Made by a program: the position numbers and the translations under genes
Shown here: piece after piece, positions 45,701 to 53,738 of the stretch
Layout: each line of letters begins with the position of its first letter
Numbering within the stretch: position 1 is the stretch's first letter
Source of the DNA: Amycolatopsis suaedae
GTDB taxonomy: Bacteria > Actinomycetota > Actinomycetes > Mycobacteriales > Pseudonocardiaceae
Length of the DNA stretch: 64,000 nt
Reading direction: 5' to 3'
Assembly: GCF_004214935.1 (NCBI RefSeq)
Contig: NZ_SFCC01000001.1
Coordinates: 372,001-436,000, forward strand
Notes under the pieces: model-generated
What the model was told of the DNA's origin: nothing
The model's input: the letters and a program-made list of their open reading frames with translations, nothing else
The model's database searches: none

Positions 45701-45962
45701 CGCCGACCGTCGTGCGCAGCAGCCCGTTGGCGTAGATGTCGTAGCCGGTGACGCCGACGGAGTCGCTCGCGGGTCTCCAGGCGAGCCGGACCTGCCCGGT
45801 GCCCGGTTCGGTGAGGGTCAGGCCGGACGGCGCGGTGGGGGCGGCGGTGTCACCGGGTTCGGCGCCGGACGCCATGGCGGGGACGGTCACGGTGGGCAGG
45901 GCGGCGAGCAGGGCCGCTATGGCGGCGGCCGTCGCGCGTGGGGACGGGTTCTTCCTTCGCAT
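42780..45962 (-). CDS. Secreted multidomain beta-helix glycosidase (GH87 alpha-1,3-glucanase/mycodextranase-like)
   Basis: The 1060-residue protein (ATG 45962, GGAGAGG upstream) has a signal peptide (about 1-32), Fn3 (39-125), a discoidin-like F5/8C domain (130-270, with TASSHVYHFVAANANDGN), two CARDB domains (275-380, 385-500), a CBM35/CBM6-like module (515-665, YEFVEAEDGTLSGGA) and a C-terminal right-handed beta-helix (685-1060). The helix has ADGLNYTNGSTGNHVNNNEARSTGDDSFALF, with the acidic catalytic cluster expected for GH87. It probably degrades alpha-1,3-glucan of fungal walls or dental-type glucans. It diverges from a methyltransferase gene. Confidence 0.8.
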   Translation of the reverse strand: MRRKNPSPRATAAAIAALLAALPTVTVPAMASGAEPGDTAAPTAPSGLTLTEPGTGQVRLAWRPASDSVGVTGYDIYANGLLRTTVGADVREHTDPLPAGPGVTYAVRARDAAGNVSADSNSVTRAGTAAATNLAQGKTVTASSHVYHFVAANANDGNIGTYWEGAGGSYPNLLGVALGADAELESVVVKLNPDPIWGPRTQTIAVEGRPQGGTEFATLKPAAEYRFDPATGNTVTIPVSGRASDVRLRYLANTGAPAGQAAEFQILGTPAPNPDLQVSGLSWTPSTPVETDRVTLSATVRNAGTAPSAATDVGLYLGDTKVGTAPVGELAGGASATVSADIGTRDAGEHPVSAKVDEAGKVSEQNEANNAYSSPEPLVVTPVPSSDLVAAPVGWTPGNPAGGAPVNFSVAIRNQGTVASADGPHGITLTITDQTTGAVVKTLTGSHSGAIAAGATTAPVSLGSWTAANGKYTVRTVITSDDNELPVKQPNNTTTQPLFVGRGANMPYEFVEAEDGTLSGGAALVGPNRTIGDLAGEASGRRAVTLNSAGSAVEFTTKGETNTLVTRFSIPDSPGGGGITATLNVYVNGTFHKPITLTSKHAWLYGAEASPGNSPGAGAPRHIYDEASVLLDTTVPAGSKIKLQKDPANTTSYAIDFVNFEKAAPKANPDPARYTTPAGFTHQDVQNALDRVRMDTTGKLAGVYLPAGDYQTSNKFQVYGKPVEVIGAGVWYSRFVAPANQENTDIGFRAEASANGSTFSGFAVFGNYTARIDGPGKVFDFMNVSNMTIRDIWVEHQMCLLWGANTDNTKVYDNRIRDMFADGLNYTNGSTGNHVNNNEARSTGDDSFALFAATDNNSGNQFDNVYENLTAILPWRAAGLAVYGGYNNTFRNLYIADTLTYSGITISSLDFGYPMHGFGPQPTTFSNISLVRDGGHFWGNQTFGAIWVFSASKKFTGIRVSDVDIVDPTYSGIMFQTKYTGSQPENPVEDTVFTNVSISGARRSGDAFDAKSGFGIWVNEMPEPGQGPAVGSATFENLTLRDNHQDIKNTTSTFTIVRKP

Positions 45963-46131
45963 GGCCTCTCCATTGAGGACGCCGAGAATTCCAGATCGAT
46001 GTCGGAATCTTTCGTAGAGCAGTCCAAGAATTACAGACCCCGTCCGGTGCGTCAACGGTCGGGAAAACCCGGGCGGGAGTCGGGGGCTGACCGGATCGTG
46101 CCCGGCGAGGCAGCGGCATAGCGTCGGATGC
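45963..46131. promoter_or_regulatory. Divergent promoter of the GH87-like and methyltransferase genes
   Basis: The minus strand contains CGAAAGATTCCG (46003-46014), an imperfect palindrome 40 bases before the GH87 start; AAAGATTCC resembles AAAGTTTCC at 2263-2271 before the secreted phosphatase. No clear -10/-35 pair is visible. Confidence 0.35.
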
Positions 46132-46851
46132 GTGATCAAACAGCGAGCAGGCGCCGCGATCGACGCCGATCTGGTGAGTGAGCTCTACCGGGAGTACGCG
46201 GACGCCTTGCGGGCCGTCCGCGACGAGCAGCGCGCGCTGCTGGCGGCCAAGGCGATGCGCCCGCAGCTCGACGACGTCGAAGCCGAGATCACCTACCTGC
46301 TGCTGCGGCACGAGCGACCGGACCTGGTGACCGAGATCGGCTCGCGGGGCGGCTGGTCGACCACCTGGATCCTGCGTGCGCTCGCGGACAACGGTGCCGG
46401 CCGCCTGCTCACCATGGACCTGGACGCGAGCGCGCTGATGACCGTGCCACCGGAGGTGGCAGGCCGGCGCTGGGAGTTCCGCAAGGGCGACGTGCGTGCC
46501 CTGCCCGCGGACTGGATTACGGCCACCGACTACCTGTTCGTCGACGCCGATCACCGGCAGCGGTTCGCCCGGTGGTACCTGACGACGGTGTTCCCGTCAC
46601 TGCGGCCGGGGATCGCGGTGAGCGTGCACGACGTGTTCCGCCGCGCGCGGCCGTGGCCGCTGTCCGAGGGCGCGGAGGTGCTGCGGGCGCTGGCCGGGCG
46701 GTCGATCGGCTACTTCACCGTGGCACCCGCTCGGGCGAGTCTCGCCTACGAGCGGATCGCCGCGCTGCGGCGGGAACTCGGACTCGCCGAGCCGGTCCGC
46801 ACGGGCGTCCGCAACCCGATGATCTACTTCCGGATGCCCGCGGGCTGGTGA
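46132..46851 (+). CDS. Class I SAM-dependent methyltransferase
   Basis: GTG start; 239 residues. Motif I is LVTEIGSRGGWSTTWILRAL (about residues 66-85), motif II-like LLTMDLDA, followed by WEFRKGDVRALP and YLFVDADHRQRFARWYLTTVFPSLRPG, which is typical of Methyltransf_24 (class I, O-methyltransferase or CmcI-like). The DxDH motif (VDADH) may bind a metal. The substrate is unknown. It diverges from the GH87-like gene; nothing suggests joint function. Confidence 0.75.
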   Translation: MIKQRAGAAIDADLVSELYREYADALRAVRDEQRALLAAKAMRPQLDDVEAEITYLLLRHERPDLVTEIGSRGGWSTTWILRALADNGAGRLLTMDLDASALMTVPPEVAGRRWEFRKGDVRALPADWITATDYLFVDADHRQRFARWYLTTVFPSLRPGIAVSVHDVFRRARPWPLSEGAEVLRALAGRSIGYFTVAPARASLAYERIAALRRELGLAEPVRTGVRNPMIYFRMPAGW

Positions 46852-46923
46852 CCGGTGCGTCCAATCCGGTACTGAATGACGGGATGCCGCCGTGGTCGGT
46901 GAATCGCGCCCATAATCCTGTCC

Positions 46924-47520
46924 ATGAGGCGGATTGTGGTTGCGGTCGTGGTGTTTCTGTTGGGTGTTCCCGCCGGGGTGGCGTCCGCCGCGGCGACGGA
47001 CGGCTTCGCCTATGTCAAGGTGAGCGAGGGGACGGGCTACACCAACCCGGACTTCGCCAGGCAGCGCGACGACGCGCTCGCCAGGGGCCTGCTGGTCGGT
47101 GGATTCCACTTCGCCCTGCCGGACCGGGGCAGCGGCGCGGCGCAGGCCCACCACTTCGTCGACAACGGTGGCGGGTGGACCCCCGACGGCCGGACGCTGC
47201 CCGGCGCCGTCGACCTCGAGACCAATCCGTACGGCCAGGCCTGCTACGGGCTCACCCCCGAGCGGCTGGTCGCCTGGGTCGCCGACTTCAGCGAAACCTA
47301 CGCCGCCCGCACCGGTCGCCTGCCGGTCATCTACACGCCGGCAGGCTGGTGGAACAGGTGCACCGGAACGCTCGGGCAGTTCGGCAGGAATCCGTTGTGG
47401 GCAACGGGTTCGCTCACCACGCTGCCGCACGGCTGGACGAGCTACGTGTTCTGGCAGGACGCCGCGGGCGACCACTTCAACGGCACCCGCGAGCAGCTCC
47501 TGGCGTTCGCCCGCGGCTAG
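46924..47520 (+). CDS. Secreted GH25 lysozyme-like protein lacking the first catalytic strand
   Basis: The 198-residue protein has a signal peptide (about 1-23, ending ASA-AA), then TDGFAYVKVSEGTGYTNPDFARQRDDA, GLLVGGFHFALPD, GAVDLETNPYGQACYG, TGRLPVIYTPAGWW and WTSYVFWQDAAG, in the order of GH25 lysozymes. The usual opening GxDVSxxQG with the first catalytic aspartate is absent: the signal peptide leads straight into the second strand. The DLE motif is present. It may be inactive, use another residue, or only bind peptidoglycan. The 3' end overlaps the convergent monooxygenase by four bases. Confidence 0.75.
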   Translation: MRRIVVAVVVFLLGVPAGVASAAATDGFAYVKVSEGTGYTNPDFARQRDDALARGLLVGGFHFALPDRGSGAAQAHHFVDNGGGWTPDGRTLPGAVDLETNPYGQACYGLTPERLVAWVADFSETYAARTGRLPVIYTPAGWWNRCTGTLGQFGRNPLWATGSLTTLPHGWTSYVFWQDAAGDHFNGTREQLLAFARG

Positions 47521-48641
47521 AGCTCGCCCTCGGTGTGTTCCTCCAGTAGCGCCTCGACGCCGTGTTCGAGGCGCCGGGCGGTGTCCGCCGACCGCGGGAG
47601 CATGGTCTTCTCGTAGGTGCCGATCGCGTCGGCGACCGTGGCGGAGCCGGCCAGTGCGAGGGCGAGCTCGCACGCGTCGAGCATGGCCAGGTTGACGCCG
47701 ACGCCGAGCGGCGGCATGAGATGGGCGGCGTCGCCGAGCAGGGTGACGGTGGCCGACCGGGTCCAGGTGTGCGGAACGGGCAGGGCGAACAGCGGGCGGT
47801 CGACGTAGGGTCCGTCGTTGTCGGTGATCATCCGCAGCAGCGACGGTGACCAGCCGGCGTAGGCGTCGAGCAGGCTGGCGCGGATCGCGGCGGTGTCGCC
47901 GATGTCCAGGCCGGCCGCGGCGATCCAGTCGAGGGGCCGCCGCTGCACGATGTAGACCCGGATGTGGTCGCCGCTGTTGCGCTGGGCGAACAGGGCGCGG
48001 TCGCCGTCGGCCGCGGTGGCGCCGCCCTGGCCGACGAGTGCCGCGAGTTCGGGGTGCGCGGCGTCGACGTCGTCGAACCGGGCCTCGACGAACCCGGCCC
48101 CGGTGTAGTGCGGGACGGCGGGCGACACCGCCGGGCGCACCCGGGAGAAGGCGCCGTCGGCGCCGATGACGAGGTCGGTCTCGACGGTGGTGCCGCCGGC
48201 GAAGCGCAGCTGCCGGGGGCCGTCGTCCGGCCCGGCGATCCCGTCGAGCGCGTGCCCCCACCGGACGGTCCCCGGCTCCAGGGAGCCGAGCAGCAGCTCG
48301 CGCAGCCCGCCGCGGTCGATCTCCGGTTTGAACAGCTCGCCCTCGGCGGGCAGGTGGTGGTCGAGCAGCCTGCCGGACGGGGCGAGCAGGCGCATCTCCT
48401 GGCCCTCCGGCCGGGCCAGCGCGAGGAAGTCGTCGAGCAGGCCGGCCTCGCGCAGTGCGAGCTGTCCGTCGTCGGCGTGCAGGTCGAGGCTGCCGCCCTG
48501 GTCGCGGGCGGCCGGATGCGGGTCGCGGTCGTAGACGGTGACCGGGATGCCGTGCCGCTGCAGGATGCGGGCGCAGGTGAGGCCGCCGGGGCCCGCGCCG
48601 ATGACGCTGATCCGCGCGGCGGCGGGTGCTGGTGAGGTCAT
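47517..48641 (-). CDS. FAD-dependent monooxygenase, TetX-like
   Basis: The 374-residue protein has GxGxxG motif ISVIGAGPGGLTCARILQRHG, QGGSLDLHADDGQLALREAGL (typical of the TetX group), GADGAFSRVRP, and the third FAD motif VTLLGDAAHLMPPLGVGVNLAMLDA. TetX enzymes hydroxylate tetracyclines; related actinobacterial enzymes act on other aromatics or polyketides, so resistance is not proven. It diverges from a TetR gene with 81 bases between, which contain an imperfect palindrome; it is probably inducible. Confidence 0.85.
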   Translation of the reverse strand: MTSPAPAAARISVIGAGPGGLTCARILQRHGIPVTVYDRDPHPAARDQGGSLDLHADDGQLALREAGLLDDFLALARPEGQEMRLLAPSGRLLDHHLPAEGELFKPEIDRGGLRELLLGSLEPGTVRWGHALDGIAGPDDGPRQLRFAGGTTVETDLVIGADGAFSRVRPAVSPAVPHYTGAGFVEARFDDVDAAHPELAALVGQGGATAADGDRALFAQRNSGDHIRVYIVQRRPLDWIAAAGLDIGDTAAIRASLLDAYAGWSPSLLRMITDNDGPYVDRPLFALPVPHTWTRSATVTLLGDAAHLMPPLGVGVNLAMLDACELALALAGSATVADAIGTYEKTMLPRSADTARRLEHGVEALLEEHTEGEL

Positions 48642-48668
48642 GTCTCCAGAAAAGCAGAACGACTTGAA

Positions 48669-48716
48669 AAGTGCAACGAGTTCACTAATTGACTGTCTTC
48701 ATCTTTCGGGTAGGGT
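48669..48716 (+). promoter_or_regulatory. Promoter of the TetR gene (leaderless) with overlapping operator
   Basis: TTGACT (48689-48694) and TAGGGT (48711-48716) are separated by 16 bases, which makes a good actinobacterial promoter. The ATG of the TetR gene is at 48723, six bases after the -10 box, so the transcript would start on or next to the start codon. An imperfect palindrome AGTGCAA-CGA-GTTCACT (48669-48685) lies just upstream, suitable for the repressor. Confidence 0.55.
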
Positions 48717-48722
48717 GTTGCC

Positions 48723-49307
48723 ATGGACCAGGCCCCCACCGTCGGACGCCGGGAACGCAAGAAGGCCGCCACGCGGCAGGCGATCGCCGACGCCGCACTG
48801 CGACTGTTCGCGGAGCGGGGCTTCGACCAGGTGAGCATCAGGGAGATCGCCGACGCCGCGGACGTGGCGACCACGACGCTGTTCAAGCACTTCCCCGGCA
48901 AGGAGGCGCTGGTCTTCGACGAGGACGAGGACAAGGAGGCGGCGCTGGTGGCGGCGGTCCGCGACCGGCCCGCCGGCCAGAGCATCGTCGACGCGCTGCG
49001 CGAGCACGCCCGCACGGTCTGGCTCGCGGTGGTGAACCATCCGCGCCGGGCCGAGTTCGTCGCGGTGGTGAACTCCACGCCGGCGTTGCAGGCCTACGCC
49101 GAACGCATGTGGGCCCGGCACACCGAGGCGCTGGGCGTCGCCATCGCCGACGACCTCGGCGTGGACCGCGACGACGTCTCCTGCCGGGCGCTGGCCCGGT
49201 TCGTCCTGGACGTCCCCGCGCTCACCCGGGGTCACCCGGACCCGCGTGCCGCGGTGGAGGAGATCTTCGACCTGCTCGCCCACGGCTGGCGCCCGCCAGT
49301 GCCGTGA
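48723..49307 (+). CDS. TetR-family regulator
   Basis: The 194-residue protein has the helix-turn-helix FDQVSIREIADAADVATTTLFKHFPGKEALVF (about residues 35-66) and a C-terminal domain of mixed helices. No ribosome binding site precedes the ATG, and the promoter geometry predicts a leaderless message. It diverges from the TetX-like monooxygenase and is the likely repressor of that gene. A repeat-rich gap follows its stop. Confidence 0.87.
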   Translation: MDQAPTVGRRERKKAATRQAIADAALRLFAERGFDQVSIREIADAADVATTTLFKHFPGKEALVFDEDEDKEAALVAAVRDRPAGQSIVDALREHARTVWLAVVNHPRRAEFVAVVNSTPALQAYAERMWARHTEALGVAIADDLGVDRDDVSCRALARFVLDVPALTRGHPDPRAAVEEIFDLLAHGWRPPVP

Positions 49308-49363
49308 AGGGGGCCCTCACGGCATGAGACGCCAGGGGCCCGGCGAAGTCGGGGTGCTGTGTG

Positions 49364-49413
49364 CCCCCAATGTGGCATTGGGGGAGTTCAAGTTCCCCAA
49401 TGCCACATTGGGG
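49364..49413. repeat. Double palindrome CCCCAATG/CATTGGGG, copy 2
   Basis: The same unit as at 1838-1887: CCCCCAATG-TGG-CATTGGGGG (49364-49384) and CCCCAATG-CCA-CATTGGGG (49395-49413). The 110-bp flanks also match, with a few substitutions, from about 49332 to 49445. Confidence 0.75.
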
Positions 49414-49586
49414 GAGGTTGCTGGGTCTCTTTCGTGGTGACGGCTGGGTCTGCTGGGCGGGGTGTGACTGGTGAGGCCGCGACCACCGGCGAAGGTCGTG
49501 AAGGCCACCTTCATCACATGAGACGACACAAACTCGGCCTTCACGCCGGACGACGGGCTATCCGCCCACGTGTCCGTGGCAGGCAT

Positions 49587-49639
49587 GCCGTGAAAGGGGC
49601 CTTCACGGCATGAGACGCCGTGAGTGCCCCCTTCACGGC
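49587..49639. repeat. Tandem pair of GCCGTGA / TCACGGC palindromes
   Basis: GCCGTGA-N9-TCACGGC occurs at 49587-49609 and again at 49617-49639, with 7 bases between. Two hairpins side by side between convergent genes would make a strong bidirectional terminator (inference). A third copy is at 49301-49323, overlapping the TetR stop. Confidence 0.6.
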
Positions 49640-49753
49640 ATCGGAACGGAGGACTCGCGGGTCGGGAACGGACAACTCGCGCCCCAGAACGTACGACTCG
49701 CGCGAATGGACCGTTCACGGGCACAGGACGCCCGCGGCAACGGTGCCGGACGG

Positions 49754-52700
49754 TCAGTGGCAGGGCGACCGGTAGGGAAGGCCGGGCAGATAGCGGTTCC
49801 ACTCCGCCTCGGAGATCGCCGAGGCGTCCTGGCAGGCGTAGCCGGCGACGTGCTCGACGCGAGTCTCCCAGAGCCGGATGGTGCGGTCCGCGCCCGCGGT
49901 CGCCAGCGTGTGCCCGTCGGGGCGCCAGCTCAGGTCGTTGACCGGCGCCGTGTGCCCGGTGAGGGTGGCCACCTCACCCGGCCGGTCCGGCGTGCTGACG
50001 TCCCACAGTCGCGCGGTGTGGTCCCGGCTCGCCGTGGCCAGCGTGCGCCCGTCGGGGCTGAACGCGAACGCGCTGACCGGGCCGGTGTGGCCGGTCAGGG
50101 TGGCGAGGTGGCGCGGCCGGGCGGGGTCAGCGGTGTCCCAGAGGGACACGGTGTAGTCGCCGATCGTGGCGAGCAGCCGGCCGCCCGGCGCCCAGGCGAC
50201 GCTCCGGGCGTCCGGCAGCGGATCGGCGGTGCGCCGCGGGCGGCGTGGATCGCTGACGTCCCACAGCACGACGGTGTTGTCCGCGGTGACGGTCGCCAGC
50301 AGGGGCCTGCCGACGGCGAAGTTCGCCCCGGCTGCCGTGGCGATCGTGTCGCTGAGCAGCGTGGGCCTGCCGGGGTCGGTCACGTCCCACAGCCGGACCG
50401 GCTGGTTCCCGCCGACGACGGCGAGCAGGCCTCCGGTGGAATCGAACGCGGTGGAGACCTGGCCGGCTTCCGGGATGGCCGTCAGCCGCCGGGGAACCGC
50501 CGGGTCGGTGACGTCCCAGAGGACCACCGCGCCGTCGCGGTAGGTGGCGACGCGGCGACCGTCGGGCGAGGGGGTGATGCCGAACGGGACGCTCGGCGGC
50601 GGAATCGGCACGGTGGCCGGTCTCCGGCGGGGCCAGCCCGTGTTCCAGGCGGTCAGGGTCGACGCGGTCTGGCCGGCGATGGCGAACACGGTGGTGCTGC
50701 CGGGGCCGGACATCACCGCACCGGGTGTCTCGGGCAGCTCGGTGTGGTTGGACCGCACCTGGCCGGTCTCGTCGATGTCCCACAGCTGCGCCTCGTGCCG
50801 TGACCCGGTGACCGCGAGCCGGCCGCCGCCCGCGTCGAACGTCACCGACATCCCGCTGCCCGGGCCGGGCAGGCTGGGGCGCGGCTGGGGCCGCCGCGGG
50901 TCGGTGCTGTCCCACAGCCGCAGGACGCCGTCCTCGCCGGTCGCCGCGAGGGTGTTGCCGTCGGGGGAGAGGGCGGCCGAGGTCGCGGCCGTCGGCAGCG
51001 GGATCGCCGCCAGGGCGGCGGGCGCACCGGGAACGGTGAGATCCCACAGCCGGACGACGCGGTCCGTACCGGCGGTGACCAGGGTGCGGCCACCGAAGCT
51101 CGCCGAGCTGACCGCGGCCGTGTGGCCGGTCAGCGTGGCCAGCGGGCGTGGCCCGGCCGGATCGGCGAGGTCCCAGAGCCGGGCCGTGTGATCGCGTGAC
51201 GCGGTGGCCAGGATCCTGCCCGCCGGGGCGAACCTCGCCGAGTAGACGGCGTCCCGGTGCCCTTCGAGAGCGGCGATCCGGACCGGGTTGCGGGGATCGG
51301 CGGCGTTCCACAGTCGGACGACAGGATCGTGCCCGGTGGTGACCATCGTGGTCCCGTCCGGGCCGAAGCTCACCGACTCGGCCGGTGCGCCGTGGTCGAC
51401 GGCGCTCAGCAGCGACGGGTGCTCCGGGTCGCTGATGTTCCACAGCCGCGCGGTTCCGTCCATGCTCGCGGTGGCGACCACGTCGCCACCGGCACGGAAG
51501 GCGACGGAGCTGACCACCTCCTCGTGCCCGTGCAGGATCGCCACGGCCCTCGGCGGCCGGTCGGGCGTGCTGACCTCCCACAGCCGCGCGGTCGTGTCGT
51601 AGCCGGAGGTGGCGACCAGCCTTCCCGCCGGGTGGAACGCGGCCGAGGTGATGCCGTCGGCGTGGCCACGCAGCAGCGTCGGCGCCGGGGTCGCGGCGGC
51701 GCTGAGCAGGCTGCCGCGGGCCCGAGGGGTGGGACTGAGCCGGTAGGCGGCGAGCCCGAGCTGGGTGGCCAGGGCCGGGTCGGTGGCACGCAGCGACTCC
51801 GCATGGTGCGCGGCACTGTCGGCGAGCGCGGCGTCGCGCTGGTCGACGGCCGTCCGCCGGGTGTCGACCACGACGACGGCGGTGAGGCCGACCAGCACCA
51901 GCAGGACCGCGAGCAGCGCGATCAGCCGCCGTTGCCTGCGGACCCGGCGCCGGGCGACGGCCTGGTCCCGTTCCTCGGCGGCGACGGCCGCGGCGAGGAA
52001 CTCGCGTTCGAGCGCGGTGAGGTCCACCCGGCTCTCCGTCAGCAGCGGCCTGGCCAGCGCCAGCCGGGCGCCCCGGTAGAGCCCGCCGGAGTCGCGGTCC
52101 AGGGCCGCCCACGCCGCCGCGTCGTCGGTCAGCCGGCGGTGGACCCGCAGCGTTTCCCTGTCCTCGCTCAGCCAGCCACGCAGCCGGGGCCACGCCTCGA
52201 TCAGCGCCTCGTGGGCGAGTTCGAGCGAGTCGGTGTCCACGGTGACCAGCCGGGCCTTGGCCAGTGCCGCCAGCACCACCCGTACGTCGGGATCGGACTC
52301 GTTGACCTCCGACCAGGTGATCCGCCGTTTCGTGTCGGCGACCTCGCCGAGCGCGGTCATCCGCAGCAGGAGTTCCTTCGCCAGCCTGCGCTGCCGCTCG
52401 CCGAGCGGCTCCCAGCAGTCCTCCGCCGTCTGCGCGAGTGCGCCGTGCAGGCCCCCGGACGCGTGGTATCCGGACAGCGTGAGCGCGTTGCCCCGCCGCC
52501 GGTGCCAGCACTGCAGCAGGACGTGCGAGAGCAGCGGCAGCACCCCGGGCCTTCCGGTGGCGGCCACGACGAGTTCGGTGACCAGCGCCCCCTCGACCGA
52601 GCAGCCCGCCGCGACGGCCGGGCGGACGATGGCCTGCCGCAGTTCGTCGGCGGTCATCGCGCCGACGGTGACCTGGCCCTCGCGCAGCGCGTCGACCAGT

Positions 52701-53422
52701 TCGGGATAGGCCGTGCACCGCTGGTAGAAGTCGGCCCGGACGCCGATGACGACCCGGAACCCGCTGTCCGCGGCACACAGGGCGGCCAGGAACCGCCGCC
52801 GCTCGTCCTCGTCCGCGCACAGCGTGAACAGTTCCTCGAACTGGTCCACGACGAGCACCAGGTCCTCGCCCGCGGCGTCGGCGTGCCGGGTGTACTCCGC
52901 GAAGGGGCGCCGGCTGGGCGTGAACGTCACGACCGTCGCGCCGTCCCCGGTCAGCCGGGGCAGGAGCCCGGCCCGCAGCACCGACGACTTCCCGGACCCC
53001 GACGCGCCGAACACGGCCACGAACCGGGTCCGCTCCAGCCTGCTCGCCAGGTCGTCGACCACCCGGTCGCGGCCGAAGAACCACCGGGCGTCGTCGGCGC
53101 CGAACGGGGCGAGGCCGACGTAGGGCGCATTCCGGTCGTCCGCGGGCTCGGTGTCGGCCAGCGCCAGGGAGGCCTCCGACCAGCGCTGCCGCCACTCGTC
53201 CTGGTCGCCGCCGCAGGCCGCGACGAAGGCCAGCGTGACCGGGAGGGTGGGCAGCCTGCGCCCGCCCGCGGCCTCGGACAACGCCGTCGCCGAGTAGTGG
53301 GCGTGGCCAGCGAGTTCGCGGTAGGGCGGGTTGCCGGCGGCGGCGCGGAGCGCGCGCAAGCCCGCGGCGAACTCGGCCAGTACGGGTGGGGCGGTTTCCA
53401 GGGTCCGCTCTGGTCTGGGCAC
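49754..53422 (-). CDS. HTH - STAND NTPase (nSTAND1) - transmembrane - WD40 protein
   Basis: The GTG at 53422 follows AGAGGA by six bases. The 1222-residue protein has a Cro/C1-type helix-turn-helix (about 10-65; YRELAGHAHYSATALSEAAGGRRLP), a P-loop NTPase domain (about 100-460) with Walker A GASGSGKSS (139-147) and Walker B LVLVVDQFEE (188-197), a WEPLGERQRRLAKELLLRM helical arm, a hydrophobic segment (500-519) and a C-terminal WD40 region (about 583-1190) with 14 blade endings such as RLWEV and RLWDL, enough for two seven-bladed propellers. STAND proteins act as ligand-sensing switches. It diverges from a three-gene operon at 53739, with 316 bases between. Confidence 0.85.
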   Translation of the reverse strand: MPRPERTLETAPPVLAEFAAGLRALRAAAGNPPYRELAGHAHYSATALSEAAGGRRLPTLPVTLAFVAACGGDQDEWRQRWSEASLALADTEPADDRNAPYVGLAPFGADDARWFFGRDRVVDDLASRLERTRFVAVFGASGSGKSSVLRAGLLPRLTGDGATVVTFTPSRRPFAEYTRHADAAGEDLVLVVDQFEELFTLCADEDERRRFLAALCAADSGFRVVIGVRADFYQRCTAYPELVDALREGQVTVGAMTADELRQAIVRPAVAAGCSVEGALVTELVVAATGRPGVLPLLSHVLLQCWHRRRGNALTLSGYHASGGLHGALAQTAEDCWEPLGERQRRLAKELLLRMTALGEVADTKRRITWSEVNESDPDVRVVLAALAKARLVTVDTDSLELAHEALIEAWPRLRGWLSEDRETLRVHRRLTDDAAAWAALDRDSGGLYRGARLALARPLLTESRVDLTALEREFLAAAVAAEERDQAVARRRVRRQRRLIALLAVLLVLVGLTAVVVVDTRRTAVDQRDAALADSAAHHAESLRATDPALATQLGLAAYRLSPTPRARGSLLSAAATPAPTLLRGHADGITSAAFHPAGRLVATSGYDTTARLWEVSTPDRPPRAVAILHGHEEVVSSVAFRAGGDVVATASMDGTARLWNISDPEHPSLLSAVDHGAPAESVSFGPDGTTMVTTGHDPVVRLWNAADPRNPVRIAALEGHRDAVYSARFAPAGRILATASRDHTARLWDLADPAGPRPLATLTGHTAAVSSASFGGRTLVTAGTDRVVRLWDLTVPGAPAALAAIPLPTAATSAALSPDGNTLAATGEDGVLRLWDSTDPRRPQPRPSLPGPGSGMSVTFDAGGGRLAVTGSRHEAQLWDIDETGQVRSNHTELPETPGAVMSGPGSTTVFAIAGQTASTLTAWNTGWPRRRPATVPIPPPSVPFGITPSPDGRRVATYRDGAVVLWDVTDPAVPRRLTAIPEAGQVSTAFDSTGGLLAVVGGNQPVRLWDVTDPGRPTLLSDTIATAAGANFAVGRPLLATVTADNTVVLWDVSDPRRPRRTADPLPDARSVAWAPGGRLLATIGDYTVSLWDTADPARPRHLATLTGHTGPVSAFAFSPDGRTLATASRDHTARLWDVSTPDRPGEVATLTGHTAPVNDLSWRPDGHTLATAGADRTIRLWETRVEHVAGYACQDASAISEAEWNRYLPGLPYRSPCH

Positions 53423-53738
53423 CGCCGTCCTCTCGTCGTGGTCACCGTCAGTGTGTGGATGGTGTTGTCCTGTGTCCAGAGTGTTGATTGACCAGCATCG
53501 GCGCAACCTCGCTGGACAACCTCCGGCCGCATAGAAAGGTGCGGTGGGAGGGTGTCACCGAGGGGGGAGGGGCGGCATCCCGCGCGGCCGAGAGGCCGGC
53601 GGGGTGACCGGCCCGACCCACTCCCCACCCACCGAGCGCCGCACCAGTGGGGTGGCAGGAACCGGTCAGTGTCCGGGCTGGTCCGGTCGGCCGGACTAGC
53701 GTCGGAAGCCTCCTGATCAAACCTGGGGAGGCAGTGTC
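53423..53738. promoter_or_regulatory. Divergent region between the STAND/WD40 gene and the basic-protein operon
   Basis: This 316-base stretch has no gene. A CATAGAAAGG segment near 53531 is the only AT-rich part. GTGTCACCGAGGGGGGAGGG near 53555 and GGGGAGG (53725-53731) are purine-rich; the latter is the ribosome binding site of the next gene. Promoters for both directions must lie here; no consensus is clear. Confidence 0.35.

Larger units (their letters stand above)
49308..49753. other. Repeat-rich intergenic region
   Basis: The 446-base gap holds no gene. It contains palindromes at 49301-49323, 49587-49609 and 49617-49639, the second double palindrome (49364-49413), a GTGAAGGCC hairpin (arms 49497-49506 and 49536-49545), and GGAACG/ACTCGCG units (49640-49710) like those at 38560-38650 and 58480-58530. 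It lies between the TetR gene and the convergent STAND/WD40 gene. Confidence 0.7.

Noticed and set aside
42831..46121. 1096-codon open frame on the plus strand opposite the GH87-like gene
   Set aside because: The minus strand encodes a clear signal peptide, Fn3, CARDB and beta-helix domains; the plus-strand product is low-complexity Arg/Gly/Val.
47517..48641. Tetracycline resistance gene
   Set aside because: The TetX-like motifs are real, but sequence alone cannot show tetracycline as substrate; kept as a general monooxygenase call.
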